Source of the DNA: Indiicoccus explosivorum | Lineage (GTDB): Bacteria; Bacillota; Bacilli; Bacillales_A; Planococcaceae | Reading direction: 5' to 3' | Assembly: GCF_002167005.1 (NCBI RefSeq) | Contig: NZ_NHTN01000030.1 | Coordinates: 1-58,481, forward strand | DNA length: 58,481 nt | Shown here: one piece after another, positions 24,362 to 33,867 of the stretch | Layout: each line of letters begins with the position of its first letter | Position numbering within the stretch: position 1 is the first letter of the stretch | Program-made: the position numbers and the translations under genes | Notes under the pieces: generated by a model | What the model saw: only the letters and a program-made list of their open reading frames with translations | Database searches by the model: none | Told to the model about the DNA's origin: nothing

Positions 24362-27300
24362 GACCGCTCAAACTCAGACTGACGGCATTCGGACCGTACA
24401 AGAAGACGGAACTGATCGATTTCACGGAGCTCGCGCACAACCGGCTGTTCGCGATTTCCGGCAACACAGGCTCCGGGAAGACGACGATTTTCGATGGCAT
24501 CTGCTTTGCGCTGTACGGTTCGGCGAGCGGTTCCGACCGCGAAGAGTCGAAAGGGCTCCGGAGCGACTTCGCAGACGACGCGACGCATACGGCCGTGGAA
24601 ATGGAGTTTATTGTACATAACAAGACGTACCGGATCTTGCGTCAGATGGGACATGTGAAAAAGGGCAATAAAACCGCGACAGGCGACCGCTGTGAGTTTT
24701 TCGAACTGGCGGAAGATGGCGAAAAACCGTGCGTCGAGCGGCAGATGGTGTCGGAAATCAACCGGCGTGTCGAAGAAATCATCGGCCTGACGCAAAGCCA
24801 GTTCAGCCAGATCGTCATGCTGCCGCAAGGGGAATTCCGCAAACTGCTGGTTTCCGAGACGGACGACAAAGAAGTGATTCTGCGGAAAATCTTCAAGACG
24901 GAACCTTACAAGTGGTTTGCGGAGAAACTGAAGGTCCGGCGGGATGACCTGAAAAACGCGTTTGAAGCTGAACAGAAGATCGTGGAGCATGAAATCGCGG
25001 GAATCCGTTCGGCGCTGCCGGAGCGGGAGACGGAACTGTTTGCCGCGCTGCAGACAGAGCACGCGAATATCCGGCAAGTGCTCAGCGGCCTGGCGGCGGA
25101 AGAAGCCCATTACCGGGAAACCGCCAAGCAGACGGACGGATTGTATGCAGCGCAGAAGAAGCAGGCGGATGACCGGCTGCAGGCTTATCACGAAGCCCAG
25201 CAAGTGAACAGCCGGTTCCGGGACCTGCGGCAGAAACAAGAGCGGCTGCAGGAACTCGAACGCAACGAAGCAATCGTACAGGCACAGGAAGCGGAACTGA
25301 AGCAGGCGGAACGGGCGCAGGCGATCGTCAGCCTTGAAGCATACGTCCGCGAGCAGAAAGATGAAAAACGGCGCAAAGAGACGCAGCGCCGGGAATCCGC
25401 GGACGCTGTCGGAAAAGCGGAGGCGGCGCTGAAAGAGGCGGAAGCGATTTACACAGCGGAAGAGGGCCGCCAGGGAGAACGGGCGCAGGCGGCGGCTGAG
25501 CTCGTGAAGCTGGAACAGCTGAAGCCGGCGGTGGAGAACCTCGCCGGGAAGCGGATGGAAATGGAACAGACCGCTTCCGGAGCGGAACGGGCGGAACAGC
25601 AGTTTACAATGAAATCGGAAGAACTGCAGAAGCTCGAGGAAAACCTGCGCGCACAGCAGCTCCAAATCGACCAGCTGGACGAACAGACAGCGCCGCTTGA
25701 TGAAAAAGCGGAACAGCACGCCGTCCTGCAGAACGAGCGGCGGATTCTAAAGGAACTGACGGCGCTTGAAGCGAAGAAAGAGAAACTGGCGCGTGCGGCT
25801 GAAAAAGAGCAGGGAGCCCTCAGGGAAGCGGAGCGTGTTTACCGGGAACTGGAGGCGGAGCGGACGCACAGTCAGGCGGCGCTTCTCGCGGCACGTTTGC
25901 ATGATGGCGAGCCCTGCCCGGTGTGCGGCAGCACGGAACATCCTGCGAAAGCGGAAATGGGAGAGTCCCATGGATTTTCCGAAGACGAGCTGGAACGGAA
26001 GAAAGAGCGGCTCGAAGCGGCGGACCGCGCATTCCGTAACGGGGAAGCGGCATTGCATGCGCTGCAGGAACAACTCGAAGACAAGCGGCAGGAAGCAAGG
26101 AGTGCCGGTTTGGCGACTGGAGATGCTGTTTCGGTCCTTGAACAGAAAGAGCAGGAAGCCAGCGAACTGACAGCCGTTTTGGAAAAACTCCGTTCCGGCC
26201 GGGAACAGCTGAAAAAACTGCGGACCGCTGCCGGCAAGCAGACGGAACAGCTGGAGATCTTGAGACATGAAGTGCAGCAGTCAGAGGCAGCGGTGAACGA
26301 ACAGCGGACAGCGGCAGTAAGGGCGGCGGCTGTTTATGACAGCCTGATCCAATCAGTGCCTGAACAGCTGCGTACGGATCGTGAACTCGCGGAAGCAATC
26401 CGAAAAGCGGCTGATGGGAAGGAACGGCTAGAGGGCGCGTGGCGGCAGGCACAGGATGGCTACCAGCAGGCGAAAGAACGGTACAGCAACGCCACGGTGA
26501 CGGCTGCGCATCTGGAGACGGCGGCAGCTGAAGCGCATGAAAAAGAAGGAAAAGCGATCGCGCAGTTCCAGGAAGCGCTCGGCAAATCCGCCTTTGCGTC
26601 GGAAGAAGCGTATCAGGAAGCGAAACGGCCGGAAACGGAAATGGACCGTCTGAGCAAAACCATCTCTGTTCACCGCCAGGCAGTCCATACGCTCCGGGAA
26701 GGGATCCGCGAGCTGACCGTTGGGCTGGCAGGTTTTACGGAGACGGATCTCGAAGCCGCGGAAGCGGAATTGGCGGCACTTCAGCAAGCTTGTGACGAGA
26801 CGCTTGAAAAGCTGAACCGGGTGAAAGAACTCGGAGACAAAGCGCAGCAGCTTGCCGAAAACATCCGCTCCGCCGGTGAACGGCGCGACGAGCGGGAAGC
26901 GGAACTGTCGAGGGTCACGGACTTGTATGACGTGGTGCGCGGACAGAATGGGCTGAAAGTGTCCTTCGAGCGTTATCTGCAAATCGAGTATCTGGAACAG
27001 ATCCTGGAATCCGCCAATGAACAGCTGCGACGGCTTTCCCACGGGCAGTTCACGCTCGTGCGGAGCGAACGGCAGGAAACACGCGGCAAGCAGAGCGGGC
27101 TCGGCCTCGATGTATATGACGCTTACACCGGTCAGACGCGGGATGTGAAGACGCTGTCCGGCGGCGAAAAATTCAACGCCTCCCTCTGCCTCGCGCTCGG
27201 AATGGCGGACGTCATCCAAAGTTTCCAGGGCAACGTCGCCATCGACACGATGTTCATCGATGAAGGATTCGGATCGCTGGACGAAGAAGCGCTGCAGAAA

Positions 27301-27450
27301 TCGATCGACACCCTCGTCGACCTGCAGAAGTCCGGCCGCATGATCGGCATCATTTCACACGTTCAGGAACTGAAGACGGCCATCCCCGCCATCCTCGAAG
27401 TGACGAAATCGAGGGACGGGCACAGCCGGACGAAATTTGTGATCAAGTGA
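24358..27450 (+). CDS. sbcC: Exonuclease subunit SbcC
   Basis: A 1030-residue Rad50/SMC-type ATPase. Walker A (GNTGSGKTTIFDG) is at about 34-46, the zinc-hook CPVCGSTEHP is at about 519-528 in the middle of two long Gln/Glu/Ala-rich coiled coils, and the C-terminal lobe has the signature LSGGEKFNASLCLALG and Walker B MFIDEGFGSLDE. Length and symmetry around the hook are normal. It pairs with SbcD, whose stop it overlaps. Followed by a 21-bp tandem repeat. Confidence 0.92.
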   Translation: MRPLKLRLTAFGPYKKTELIDFTELAHNRLFAISGNTGSGKTTIFDGICFALYGSASGSDREESKGLRSDFADDATHTAVEMEFIVHNKTYRILRQMGHVKKGNKTATGDRCEFFELAEDGEKPCVERQMVSEINRRVEEIIGLTQSQFSQIVMLPQGEFRKLLVSETDDKEVILRKIFKTEPYKWFAEKLKVRRDDLKNAFEAEQKIVEHEIAGIRSALPERETELFAALQTEHANIRQVLSGLAAEEAHYRETAKQTDGLYAAQKKQADDRLQAYHEAQQVNSRFRDLRQKQERLQELERNEAIVQAQEAELKQAERAQAIVSLEAYVREQKDEKRRKETQRRESADAVGKAEAALKEAEAIYTAEEGRQGERAQAAAELVKLEQLKPAVENLAGKRMEMEQTASGAERAEQQFTMKSEELQKLEENLRAQQLQIDQLDEQTAPLDEKAEQHAVLQNERRILKELTALEAKKEKLARAAEKEQGALREAERVYRELEAERTHSQAALLAARLHDGEPCPVCGSTEHPAKAEMGESHGFSEDELERKKERLEAADRAFRNGEAALHALQEQLEDKRQEARSAGLATGDAVSVLEQKEQEASELTAVLEKLRSGREQLKKLRTAAGKQTEQLEILRHEVQQSEAAVNEQRTAAVRAAAVYDSLIQSVPEQLRTDRELAEAIRKAADGKERLEGAWRQAQDGYQQAKERYSNATVTAAHLETAAAEAHEKEGKAIAQFQEALGKSAFASEEAYQEAKRPETEMDRLSKTISVHRQAVHTLREGIRELTVGLAGFTETDLEAAEAELAALQQACDETLEKLNRVKELGDKAQQLAENIRSAGERRDEREAELSRVTDLYDVVRGQNGLKVSFERYLQIEYLEQILESANEQLRRLSHGQFTLVRSERQETRGKQSGLGLDVYDAYTGQTRDVKTLSGGEKFNASLCLALGMADVIQSFQGNVAIDTMFIDEGFGSLDEEALQKSIDTLVDLQKSGRMIGIISHVQELKTAIPAILEVTKSRDGHSRTKFVIK

Positions 27451-27477
27451 CGGAAAGGCCGGCTGCCTTTGCGGATC

Positions 27478-27580
27478 GTTTTTCTCGAATCCAGGGTGTT
27501 TATTCTCGAATGCAGAGTGTTTATTCTCGGATTCAGAGTGTTTATTCTCGAAATTCGGGTATTTATTCCCGAAACAGCCG
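27478..27580. repeat. 21-bp tandem repeat (about five units)
   Basis: Units begin at 27478 (20 bp), 27498, 27519, 27540 and 27561 (last degenerate). Consensus is GTTTATTCTCGAATNCAGAG plus T. The array fills the gap between sbcC and the next gene. Because 21 is a multiple of three, the frame stays open and would read VFIL-type repeats, but the ATG with a good ribosome-binding site lies after it. Confidence 0.85.
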
Positions 27581-27627
27581 CCTGCATAGGTCTGCGGCGG
27601 CGTTTACTGACACAGGAGGTGCGGGCC

Positions 27628-28554
27628 ATGAAAATTTTGGTTGTAGGTGCCGGCGCGGTCGGCGGTTATTTCGGCGGACGGCTGCTGGAAAAAGGGGAAG
27701 ACGTGACGTTTCTCGTCCGGGAAAGCCGGAAACGGAAACTTGAAGAAAACGGATTTAACATCAACAGCGTGCACGGCGATTTCAGTGCGAAACCGAGGCT
27801 GCTCGTCAGCGGCGAAAATGATGAAAAGTTCGATGTCGCGCTGCTGTCGGTCAAATCGTATCAGCTGATTCGGGCCATCGAGGACTTGCGGCCGCATTTG
27901 GCGGAAGACGGCGTCGTCCTGCCGCTGCTGAACGGCATTTCACACATGGAGGAACTGACGCGGGCATTCGGTGAAGAGCGGGTGGCCGGCGGACTGTGCT
28001 TTATCGAATCGACGCTCGACGACGACGGAACGATCGTGCAGAAAAGCCCGATGCATCAGCTCATCTATGGCGAACGCAGCGGTGAAACGACGGACAGGAT
28101 CCGCCGGCTCGAGCAGGCGTTCGAAGGCGCAAATGCCGATTTCCAGCTGAGTGACCATATCGAACAGGAAATGTGGCACAAGTATTTATTCATCACGGCG
28201 ATGTCCGGCATCACTTCGCTTTTTGAAGCGCCGATCGGGCCGATCCGGGAACTGGACAGCGGGCAGCGGGCGGTCAAGGCGCTGCTGAATGAAATAACAG
28301 CGGTGATGGAGGCGGCCGGGGCGCCGATCAGCGAAACTATTGCCGAAGACTTATACGGAAAAATAAACGGTCTCGGTCACGGTATGAAATCGTCCATGCA
28401 GCGAGATGTGGAGCGCGGCGCGCCGACAGAAGCGGACCACTTGCAGGGGTACTTGCTGAAACTGGCGCACGAGCACGGGGTCGATGTGCCGGTGCTTGAG
28501 ACCGTGTATACGAAACTGACGCTGTACCAGAAAGCGCGCATCGCCGAGTGGTAG
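27628..28554 (+). CDS. Ketopantoate reductase family protein (PanE/ApbA)
   Basis: A 308-residue NADPH-dependent 6-phosphogluconate-dehydrogenase-fold enzyme. It has the N-terminal GAGAVGGYFGGRL (8-20), the conserved KSYQ (Lys in SVKSYQ), LLNGISHME, and the C-terminal SSMQRDVERGAPTEADHLQGY with the catalytic and binding Lys/Ser/Glu region. It would reduce 2-dehydropantoate or a similar 2-keto acid. No other pantothenate gene is nearby, so specificity is uncertain. ATG 27628 is chosen for AGGAGG 9 nt upstream; an open frame to 27469 would translate the tandem repeat. Confidence 0.85.
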   Translation: MKILVVGAGAVGGYFGGRLLEKGEDVTFLVRESRKRKLEENGFNINSVHGDFSAKPRLLVSGENDEKFDVALLSVKSYQLIRAIEDLRPHLAEDGVVLPLLNGISHMEELTRAFGEERVAGGLCFIESTLDDDGTIVQKSPMHQLIYGERSGETTDRIRRLEQAFEGANADFQLSDHIEQEMWHKYLFITAMSGITSLFEAPIGPIRELDSGQRAVKALLNEITAVMEAAGAPISETIAEDLYGKINGLGHGMKSSMQRDVERGAPTEADHLQGYLLKLAHEHGVDVPVLETVYTKLTLYQKARIAEW

Positions 28555-28617
28555 GTGGGATTTCTCCTGCAAACTGTGCTAAAGTGGAGCTTTAGAAAAC
28601 ATGCAGGAGTGACCTCA

Positions 28618-29886
28618 ATGATGAAACAGCTGACAGCAGAACAATTTATCGGGCTCATCGAGCGGGAAGCGGATCTCATCATCCCGATCGCAAACGGGGA
28701 ACCCCACCGGCTGCTCGATATTCTGGAAGAACGGGCAGCCGGACTGTCCGGTGTGAAGATCCATCAGATGCTTGCGCTGGAACCGCGGGCTTATATTAAC
28801 GGGGAACTGGAGAACCTGAAGCACGTTTCTTATTTCCTGAGCGGGGCGACACGCAAGGTGTACCAGCAGGCGAAGATGGAGCTTGTGCCGAACAACTTCC
28901 ATGAGATGCCGCGCCTTCTTCAGAAAACGACAAAACTGTCCATGATCCTTACGGTCGCCGCGCCGATGGACGAACACGGCTATTTCTCGCTCGGCACACA
29001 GGCGGATTATATCGCGGACTTCATCGGGAAAGTGCCCTTCGTGCTCGAAGTGAACAAACACATGCCGCGCACGTTCGGCCAGAACCAGATCCACATCAGC
29101 CAGATTGCCGGTTTCATTGAGCATGACGCGCCGCTGACGGAAGAGAAAGCAGTGCCGGTCAGCGACAAGGACCGCGACATCGCCGAGAAAGTGGTGGCGG
29201 ATATCCAGGACGGTGATACACTGCAGATCGGCATCGGCTCCGTGCCGAACGCCGTCATTTCGATGCTGAAGGATCATCGCCATCTCGGCATCCACACGGA
29301 GATGCTGCCGTCGGCCATCGCGGATCTCGTCGAAGCCGGCGCGGTCGATGGCACGAAAAAATTCACGAACCCCGGCAAAATCATCGCGACGTTCGCTTAC
29401 GGGTCGCAGAAGCTGTATGACTTCATCCATAACAACCCATCGCTTGAATTTCTGCCGGTCAGCGTGGTGAATGACCCCCGGGAAATCGCGAAAGAAAAGA
29501 ATATCGTCTCGGTCAATGCGACGACAGAAGTCGACCTGTACGGGCAGTGCGCGTCCGAAACGGTCGGCGGCAAGTACTTTTCTTCGAGCGGCGGCCAGAT
29601 CGATTTCGCGAGAGGCGTGCGGTTCGCAGAGAACGGTAAGGGATATATCTGTACGTATTCAACGGCGAAAGACGACACTATTTCCCGCATCAGGCTGAAC
29701 CTCACACCGGGATCGGTTGTGACGACCGGGAAAAATGACGTTGACAACATCGTGACCGAGTACGGCATTGCCCGGCTGCACGGCGTGTCATTGGCGGAGC
29801 GCGCCAAGCGGCTCATCGCCGTGGCGCACCCGAAATTCCGGGATGAATTGCGGTTTGACGCCAAAAAACAAGGACTTTTTATATGA
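28618..29886 (+). CDS. Acetyl-CoA hydrolase/transferase family protein
   Basis: A 422-residue class I CoA-transferase of the acetyl-CoA hydrolase/4-hydroxybutyrate CoA-transferase type. Recognisable are IGIGSVPNAV (CoA-binding), GIHTEMLPSAIADLVEAGAV, the catalytic-Glu region NATTEVDLYGQCASE and FSSSGGQIDFARG, and the C-terminal ITEYG-like IVTEYGIARLHGVS. It probably moves CoA between short acyl groups and acetate. The ATG pair at 28618 follows AGGAG. It is monocistronic, ending at a clear terminator. Confidence 0.85.
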   Translation: MMKQLTAEQFIGLIEREADLIIPIANGEPHRLLDILEERAAGLSGVKIHQMLALEPRAYINGELENLKHVSYFLSGATRKVYQQAKMELVPNNFHEMPRLLQKTTKLSMILTVAAPMDEHGYFSLGTQADYIADFIGKVPFVLEVNKHMPRTFGQNQIHISQIAGFIEHDAPLTEEKAVPVSDKDRDIAEKVVADIQDGDTLQIGIGSVPNAVISMLKDHRHLGIHTEMLPSAIADLVEAGAVDGTKKFTNPGKIIATFAYGSQKLYDFIHNNPSLEFLPVSVVNDPREIAKEKNIVSVNATTEVDLYGQCASETVGGKYFSSSGGQIDFARGVRFAENGKGYICTYSTAKDDTISRIRLNLTPGSVVTTGKNDVDNIVTEYGIARLHGVSLAERAKRLIAVAHPKFRDELRFDAKKQGLFI

Positions 29887-29895
29887 TGCAGTTAA

Positions 29896-29930
29896 CGGCT
29901 CTTTTCCTTGAACGGAAAAGAGTCTTTTGT
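29896..29930 (+). terminator. Terminator of CoA-transferase gene
   Basis: GGCTCTTTTCC pairs with GGAAAAGAGTC around TTGAAC, followed by a T-rich run. Confidence 0.8.
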
Positions 29931-30025
29931 TTGAAAAATAAAACAGAAAAATGAGATAATTAAACCATCACGAGACTGCTCAATTTTCCTGAACGGAACA
30001 TAAATTGAAAAGGAGGAGACGGAAA

Positions 30026-30319
30026 TTGAAAACTTCGTCCAAACTGATTCTCGTGACAGGCACTGTATTGGCAGGATTGATATTAACGAATAAGCGGAGC
30101 CGTGAAGAAGTGGCACACAACTTCACGGAAGCAGTCAAAGACCCGGAACAGTTCGTGGAGAATGCAATCGAGCAGGCGGAAACGGTCCGCAGGATCTTGA
30201 GCGCTGTCTACATGGAAATCTGGGGCCAGCCCGAGTACGATGAAGACGGCCGGATGGTGGATGAAGGCGCACTTACGAGCGTGCAGTACTTCAACAAAAA
30301 CCAGGAGAAGCCCGCCTAA
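30026..30319 (+). CDS. Hypothetical membrane-anchored protein (97 aa)
   Basis: A 97-residue protein with a short N-terminal hydrophobic helix (SKLILVTGTVLAGLIL) and a charged, mainly helical remainder resembling YtxH-type anchored proteins in layout. TTG 30026 is placed 7 nt after AAGGAGG. It has its own intergenic region on both sides. I do not recognise the family. Confidence 0.6.
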   Translation: MKTSSKLILVTGTVLAGLILTNKRSREEVAHNFTEAVKDPEQFVENAIEQAETVRRILSAVYMEIWGQPEYDEDGRMVDEGALTSVQYFNKNQEKPA

Positions 30320-30388
30320 GGCCGGCTTCGAAGAAAGGCTTCCGTTATCCATGGCGGAGGTCTTTTTCTGTTTGCGGCTGCGCAGGAC

Positions 30389-30417
30389 TTTACTTCCGCT
30401 CTTTTGGATACTATACT
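30389..30417 (+). promoter_or_regulatory. Promoter of marR-MFS pair
   Basis: TTTACT (30389-30394) and TATACT (30412-30417) are 17 nt apart. The palindrome at 30435-30446 lies just past the predicted +1. Confidence 0.65.
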
Positions 30418-30434
30418 TGAAAAGTTGATTTATT

Positions 30435-30446
30435 TACTTAAGTAAG
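30435..30446. promoter_or_regulatory. MarR operator candidate
   Basis: TTACTTAAGTAA is a perfect 12-bp palindrome 20 bp before the marR start. Its form and site fit autorepression by the encoded MarR protein. Confidence 0.55.
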
Positions 30447-30465
30447 TATTGCGGGGAGTTTAGTT

Positions 30466-30897
30466 ATGAAAAATGACCTTTTTCACGAAATTCACCAAAA
30501 AGCCCGTCTTTCAGTCAAAGAAGCGAACGTGCTGCTGAAACGTTATGGCCTCTACAGTTCGCAGTGGTCGATACTGGCTCTCCTGAAACGCCGGGGCCCC
30601 ATGTCACAGACGGATATTTGGCAGTACTTGAACGTCGAAGCGCCGACAGTGACACGTACGGTCATCCGGCTGGAAGAGCAGGGCTGGGTCGTCCGGAAAG
30701 AAGGGCGGGACAAGCGGGAGCGGATTGTTCAGCTAACGGAGAAATCAGAGGGATCACTGGCTGATATCGCGGAGCAGATCCGTGCCCAGGAAGAATTTCT
30801 GCTGTCCGGCCTGACGGATGAAGAACAGGAGCTGCTCCTTACGCTCCTCCGGAAAATAAACGCGGACAGCACTGGAAAGGAGGGGTTGGATGGCTGA
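30466..30897 (+). CDS. MarR family transcriptional regulator
   Basis: A 143-residue winged-helix protein with the MarR layout: N-terminal helix, QWSILALLKRRGPMSQTDI, recognition region VEAPTVTRTVIRLEEQGWVVR and the wing with RDKRERIVQLTEK, then a dimerising C-terminal helix. It overlaps the MFS gene by 8 nt and very probably controls it. No cysteine suggests it senses a small ligand rather than oxidants. Confidence 0.85.
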   Translation: MKNDLFHEIHQKARLSVKEANVLLKRYGLYSSQWSILALLKRRGPMSQTDIWQYLNVEAPTVTRTVIRLEEQGWVVRKEGRDKRERIVQLTEKSEGSLADIAEQIRAQEEFLLSGLTDEEQELLLTLLRKINADSTGKEGLDG

Positions 30898-32071
30898 GAA
30901 GCAGCCGATCTGGACGAAGAGCTTTGTGAATAACTTTGTCGGCACTTTTTTTGTTTTCACCGTATTTTATGCGCTGCTGACACTTCTTCCGATTTATGTG
31001 CTGGACGAGCTGGGCGGCAATTCGGCTCAAGCGGGGCTTGTCGTTTCAATCTTCCTGGCCTCCGTCATCCTCCTCCGGCCCTTCGCAGGCATGATGCTCG
31101 ACCGTTTCGGGAAGAAGTCCATGCTGCTCGTCAGTGTATTTGTATTCGGCGGCATAACGTTCCTCTACGCGACTGCGGACGGAATGGCGATGCTGTTCAT
31201 CATCCGGTTCCTTCACGGGTTTTCTTTCAGTATCGCCACAACCGCGGCCGGAGCGATCGCCGCTGACATGATTCCGCCCGCCCGGCGCGGAGAAGGGATC
31301 GGTTATTACGGGATGTCGATGAATCTGGCGGTGGTCGCCGGGCCGTTCATCGCGTTGACCCTGCAGCCCCTGATCAGCTATGAAATGATTTTCCTGCTGT
31401 TCGGCCTGCTGATGATTGCCGGGCTTTCCTGCAGCTTGTTTGTGGAGGCGCCGGCTGCCGGCAGACCGGCGGAGCATACTGCCCGGAAGGTATCGTTCGA
31501 CGATCTTCTTGAACGGAAGTCGCTGCCGATCGCTTTCACCGGCTTTTTCGTGGCGATTGCGTATTCCAGCATCATTGCATTCATATCGGTTTACGCGGAA
31601 TCCCTCGGCCTCATTCAGGCGGCCGGCTTCTTTTTCGCCGTTTATGCAGCCGCGATGCTTTTAGTCCGTCCGGTCACTGGCCGGATTTTCGATGCGTATG
31701 GGCCTGATGTAATCATCATTCCCTCGCTTGTCCTGTTTGCAGCAGGGCTGTTCCTTTTGAGTTTCACGGATTCCTCCTGGATGCTCCTTCTTTCCGGAGC
31801 GCTGATCGGGGTGGGATACGGTACGATCCTGCCGAGCTTCCAGACATTGGCGATTCAGGCGGCGGCGGATCACCGGAGCGCATATGCCACCGCTACCTTC
31901 TTCATGTTTTATGACGGCGGCATCGCGCTGGGTTCCATCCTGCTGGGAGTGGCTGCCGGTTTTCTCGGTTATGCGGACCTGTATGCCTCATTGGCGGCGG
32001 CTGTCCTGCTGATTATATTTGTGTATATCCGTGCATCAGGAAAACGGTCTTCTTTCACTGAGAGTAGATAA
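30890..32071 (+). CDS. MFS transporter
   Basis: A 393-residue 12-helix major facilitator. The A-motif after helix 2 is present (GMMLDRFGKKSML), as are the long hydrophobic helices and the central loop around 190-205. It resembles the YfhI/YwoG-type drug or metabolite exporters of Bacillus. Start ATG lies 8 nt after AAAGGAGG, inside the end of marR. Substrate is unknown. Confidence 0.85.
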   Translation: MAEKQPIWTKSFVNNFVGTFFVFTVFYALLTLLPIYVLDELGGNSAQAGLVVSIFLASVILLRPFAGMMLDRFGKKSMLLVSVFVFGGITFLYATADGMAMLFIIRFLHGFSFSIATTAAGAIAADMIPPARRGEGIGYYGMSMNLAVVAGPFIALTLQPLISYEMIFLLFGLLMIAGLSCSLFVEAPAAGRPAEHTARKVSFDDLLERKSLPIAFTGFFVAIAYSSIIAFISVYAESLGLIQAAGFFFAVYAAAMLLVRPVTGRIFDAYGPDVIIIPSLVLFAAGLFLLSFTDSSWMLLLSGALIGVGYGTILPSFQTLAIQAAADHRSAYATATFFMFYDGGIALGSILLGVAAGFLGYADLYASLAAAVLLIIFVYIRASGKRSSFTESR

Positions 32072-32127
32072 AATATCGGAATTTCATTAAAATTGTAGCA
32101 GAGCCGATGGAAGGAGCGGAACCTGTC

Positions 32128-32976
32128 ATGGGGAAAATCAGCAGAGAACTACATGATTATTTGATCGGCCGGAAGAAGGAGATCACGGAAGCGTGGCTCA
32201 GTACCCGGAAAAATGGCGCGGGTACCGTGTATGCGGCTGATGCCGGTTCACAGACCGAAGCGCAGCTAAAAGCGGAGAATGGGGCGTTCATCGATGCCAT
32301 TTCCCGTGTTTTTATTGAAGACAAAGAAATTTACCGCAAATACGTGGAGCAGTGGACATCGGAAATCGCGGAAAAGCGGGTGAAGACTGCTGTCCCGCTT
32401 GAAGACGTGGTAGGGCAGATCCGTGTCTTCCGTCAAATCTACTGGGGATTCGTGCGGGAGTTTTTCGAGGAGCCCTCGTCTGAAGCCACCGCGGTCGACG
32501 CGCTTCGCTGGAGCGGCTGGATGAACAGCGCGTTCGATTATGTGATCGAGAGCTTCGTGCGCCACTACCAGGAAGCGCACGAAAAAATCCTGGCGGCGCA
32601 GCAGGAAGTCATCAATGAGCTTAGCAGTCCGGTCATCCCGATCAAACGGGGAATCGGGATTTTGCCGCTGGTCGGCGACATCGATACATACAGAGCGAAA
32701 GTGATCTTGGAGACGACGCTGAACCAGAGCACGGCAAAAGGGCTGCATACGCTGTATATCGACCTGTCGGCAGTGCCGATCATTGACACAATGGTTGCCC
32801 ATCAGCTTTTCCAGCTGATGGAGGCGCTGAGCGTGGTCGGCGTCAAATCGATTTTATCCGGTATCCGTCCGGAGATTGCACAGACGGCCATTTCACTCGG
32901 GCTGGATTTCGGCGGAATCGAAGTGCATGCCAACTTGATGCGCGCTCTTGAAGCGCTCAAACTGCAAAAAAAATGA
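32128..32976 (+). CDS. RsbR/RsbRD-like STAS-domain protein
   Basis: A 282-residue protein with an N-terminal helical RsbR-type sensor domain (about 1-150; GRKKEITEAW, VVGQIRVFRQIYWGFVREFFEE) and a C-terminal STAS domain (about 160-280; SSPVIPIKRGIGILPLVGDIDT and IDLSAVPIIDTMVAHQLF). Such proteins form stressosomes that control RsbT and sigma-B. The Ser/Thr positions used for phosphorylation in RsbR (Thr in IDT) are kept. No rsbS, rsbT or sigB genes are near. ATG 32128 follows AAGGAG by about 11 nt; an upstream start at 32107 lacks one. Confidence 0.85.
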   Translation: MGKISRELHDYLIGRKKEITEAWLSTRKNGAGTVYAADAGSQTEAQLKAENGAFIDAISRVFIEDKEIYRKYVEQWTSEIAEKRVKTAVPLEDVVGQIRVFRQIYWGFVREFFEEPSSEATAVDALRWSGWMNSAFDYVIESFVRHYQEAHEKILAAQQEVINELSSPVIPIKRGIGILPLVGDIDTYRAKVILETTLNQSTAKGLHTLYIDLSAVPIIDTMVAHQLFQLMEALSVVGVKSILSGIRPEIAQTAISLGLDFGGIEVHANLMRALEALKLQKK

Positions 32977-32977
32977 C

Positions 32978-33014
32978 AAACAGCCCGGACTCTGGAATAG
33001 AGACCGGGCTGTTT
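32978..33014. terminator. Bidirectional terminator
   Basis: AAACAGCCCGG (32978-32988) pairs with CCGGGCTGTTT (33004-33014). It serves the STAS gene and the convergent hemolysin III gene. Confidence 0.85.
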
Positions 33015-33015
33015 A

Positions 33016-33663
33016 CTATAGAATATAAAAATAGACAACGGAAAAATGGGCGAAACTGCCGATGAGCGTGAATACATGGAACACCTTGTGATAATTCCGG
33101 TTATCCAGTGCTTTTTCAATGCCGTACAGAACGCCGCCGATCGTATAGAAGACACCGCCGGACACGAGCAGGATCAGCCCCTGCATCGACAACTGCGCTG
33201 ACAGCGGTTTCAGCGCAAAGATGATGATCCAGCCCATCAGGATATAAATAACCGTCGTAGTTTTCCGGTATTTATTGAAGGCGGTCATGGCCAGCAGAAT
33301 ACCGGCGGCCGCCAGTCCGGCGACGAGCAGAAATATCGTCCAGCCGGTTACACCTTCCAAGGTGATCAGGCAGAAAGGGGCATAGGATCCGGTGATCAGC
33401 ACATAGATCATCGAGTGGTCGACTCGGCGCAGGAACCTGATTTCCGATGTGTCGTCCTTCACCCAATGGTAAGCCGTGGAACTCCCGTATAAAAGAATGA
33501 GTGTGATGCCGAAAAGGGCGACAGCAGCCACATGGAGTGCAGGGGCTTCCTGCGAGACAGCCCTAAAAATCATCGCCGCTCCGCCAAGAAGGGACAGGAC
33601 GGCGCCGAACAGATGGGATAAGGCATTGAACGGTTCCCGAATATGTTGTTTCAAATCAGGCAC
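33016..33663 (-). CDS. Hemolysin III family (PAQR) membrane protein
   Basis: A 215-residue seven-helix protein of the PAQR/hemolysin III (YqfA) family. Hallmarks are EPFNALSHLFGA at the N-terminus, the SSTAYHW motif after helix 2, RVDHSMIY, and HKVFHVFTLIGSFAHF near the end, which supply the conserved His and Asp/Ser residues thought to bind zinc. Function in bacteria is unclear; the name does not imply haemolysis. The gene is monocistronic. Confidence 0.9.
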   Translation of the reverse strand: MPDLKQHIREPFNALSHLFGAVLSLLGGAAMIFRAVSQEAPALHVAAVALFGITLILLYGSSTAYHWVKDDTSEIRFLRRVDHSMIYVLITGSYAPFCLITLEGVTGWTIFLLVAGLAAAGILLAMTAFNKYRKTTTVIYILMGWIIIFALKPLSAQLSMQGLILLVSGGVFYTIGGVLYGIEKALDNRNYHKVFHVFTLIGSFAHFSVVYFYIL

Positions 33664-33867
33664 GAACCTCTCTATGTAAATTTAGACAGCCGTATAGTAA
33701 GAATGGTACCACACGTTTCCGGAAAACTTAAAGCCGCGCCCCGTTTTTCCGGTGACCGCGGCTGAATGGGAATGGCTTTTTGCCGAAGGAAGTGCTAGCA
33801 AAAGCTGAAACTGGGTAAAGGAATAACGGATGCAATTGTATGCATACGAAGAGAGAGGAGGAACAGG

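Noticed and set aside
24262-25719. Minus-strand open frame (485 codons) opposite sbcD/sbcC
   Set aside because: It mirrors the coiled-coil coding region; the Leu/Phe/Arg-rich translation has no domain, and no promoter or ribosome-binding site is seen.
27478-27580. CRISPR array
   Set aside because: Units are directly adjacent 21-bp tandem copies without spacers, and no cas gene is near.
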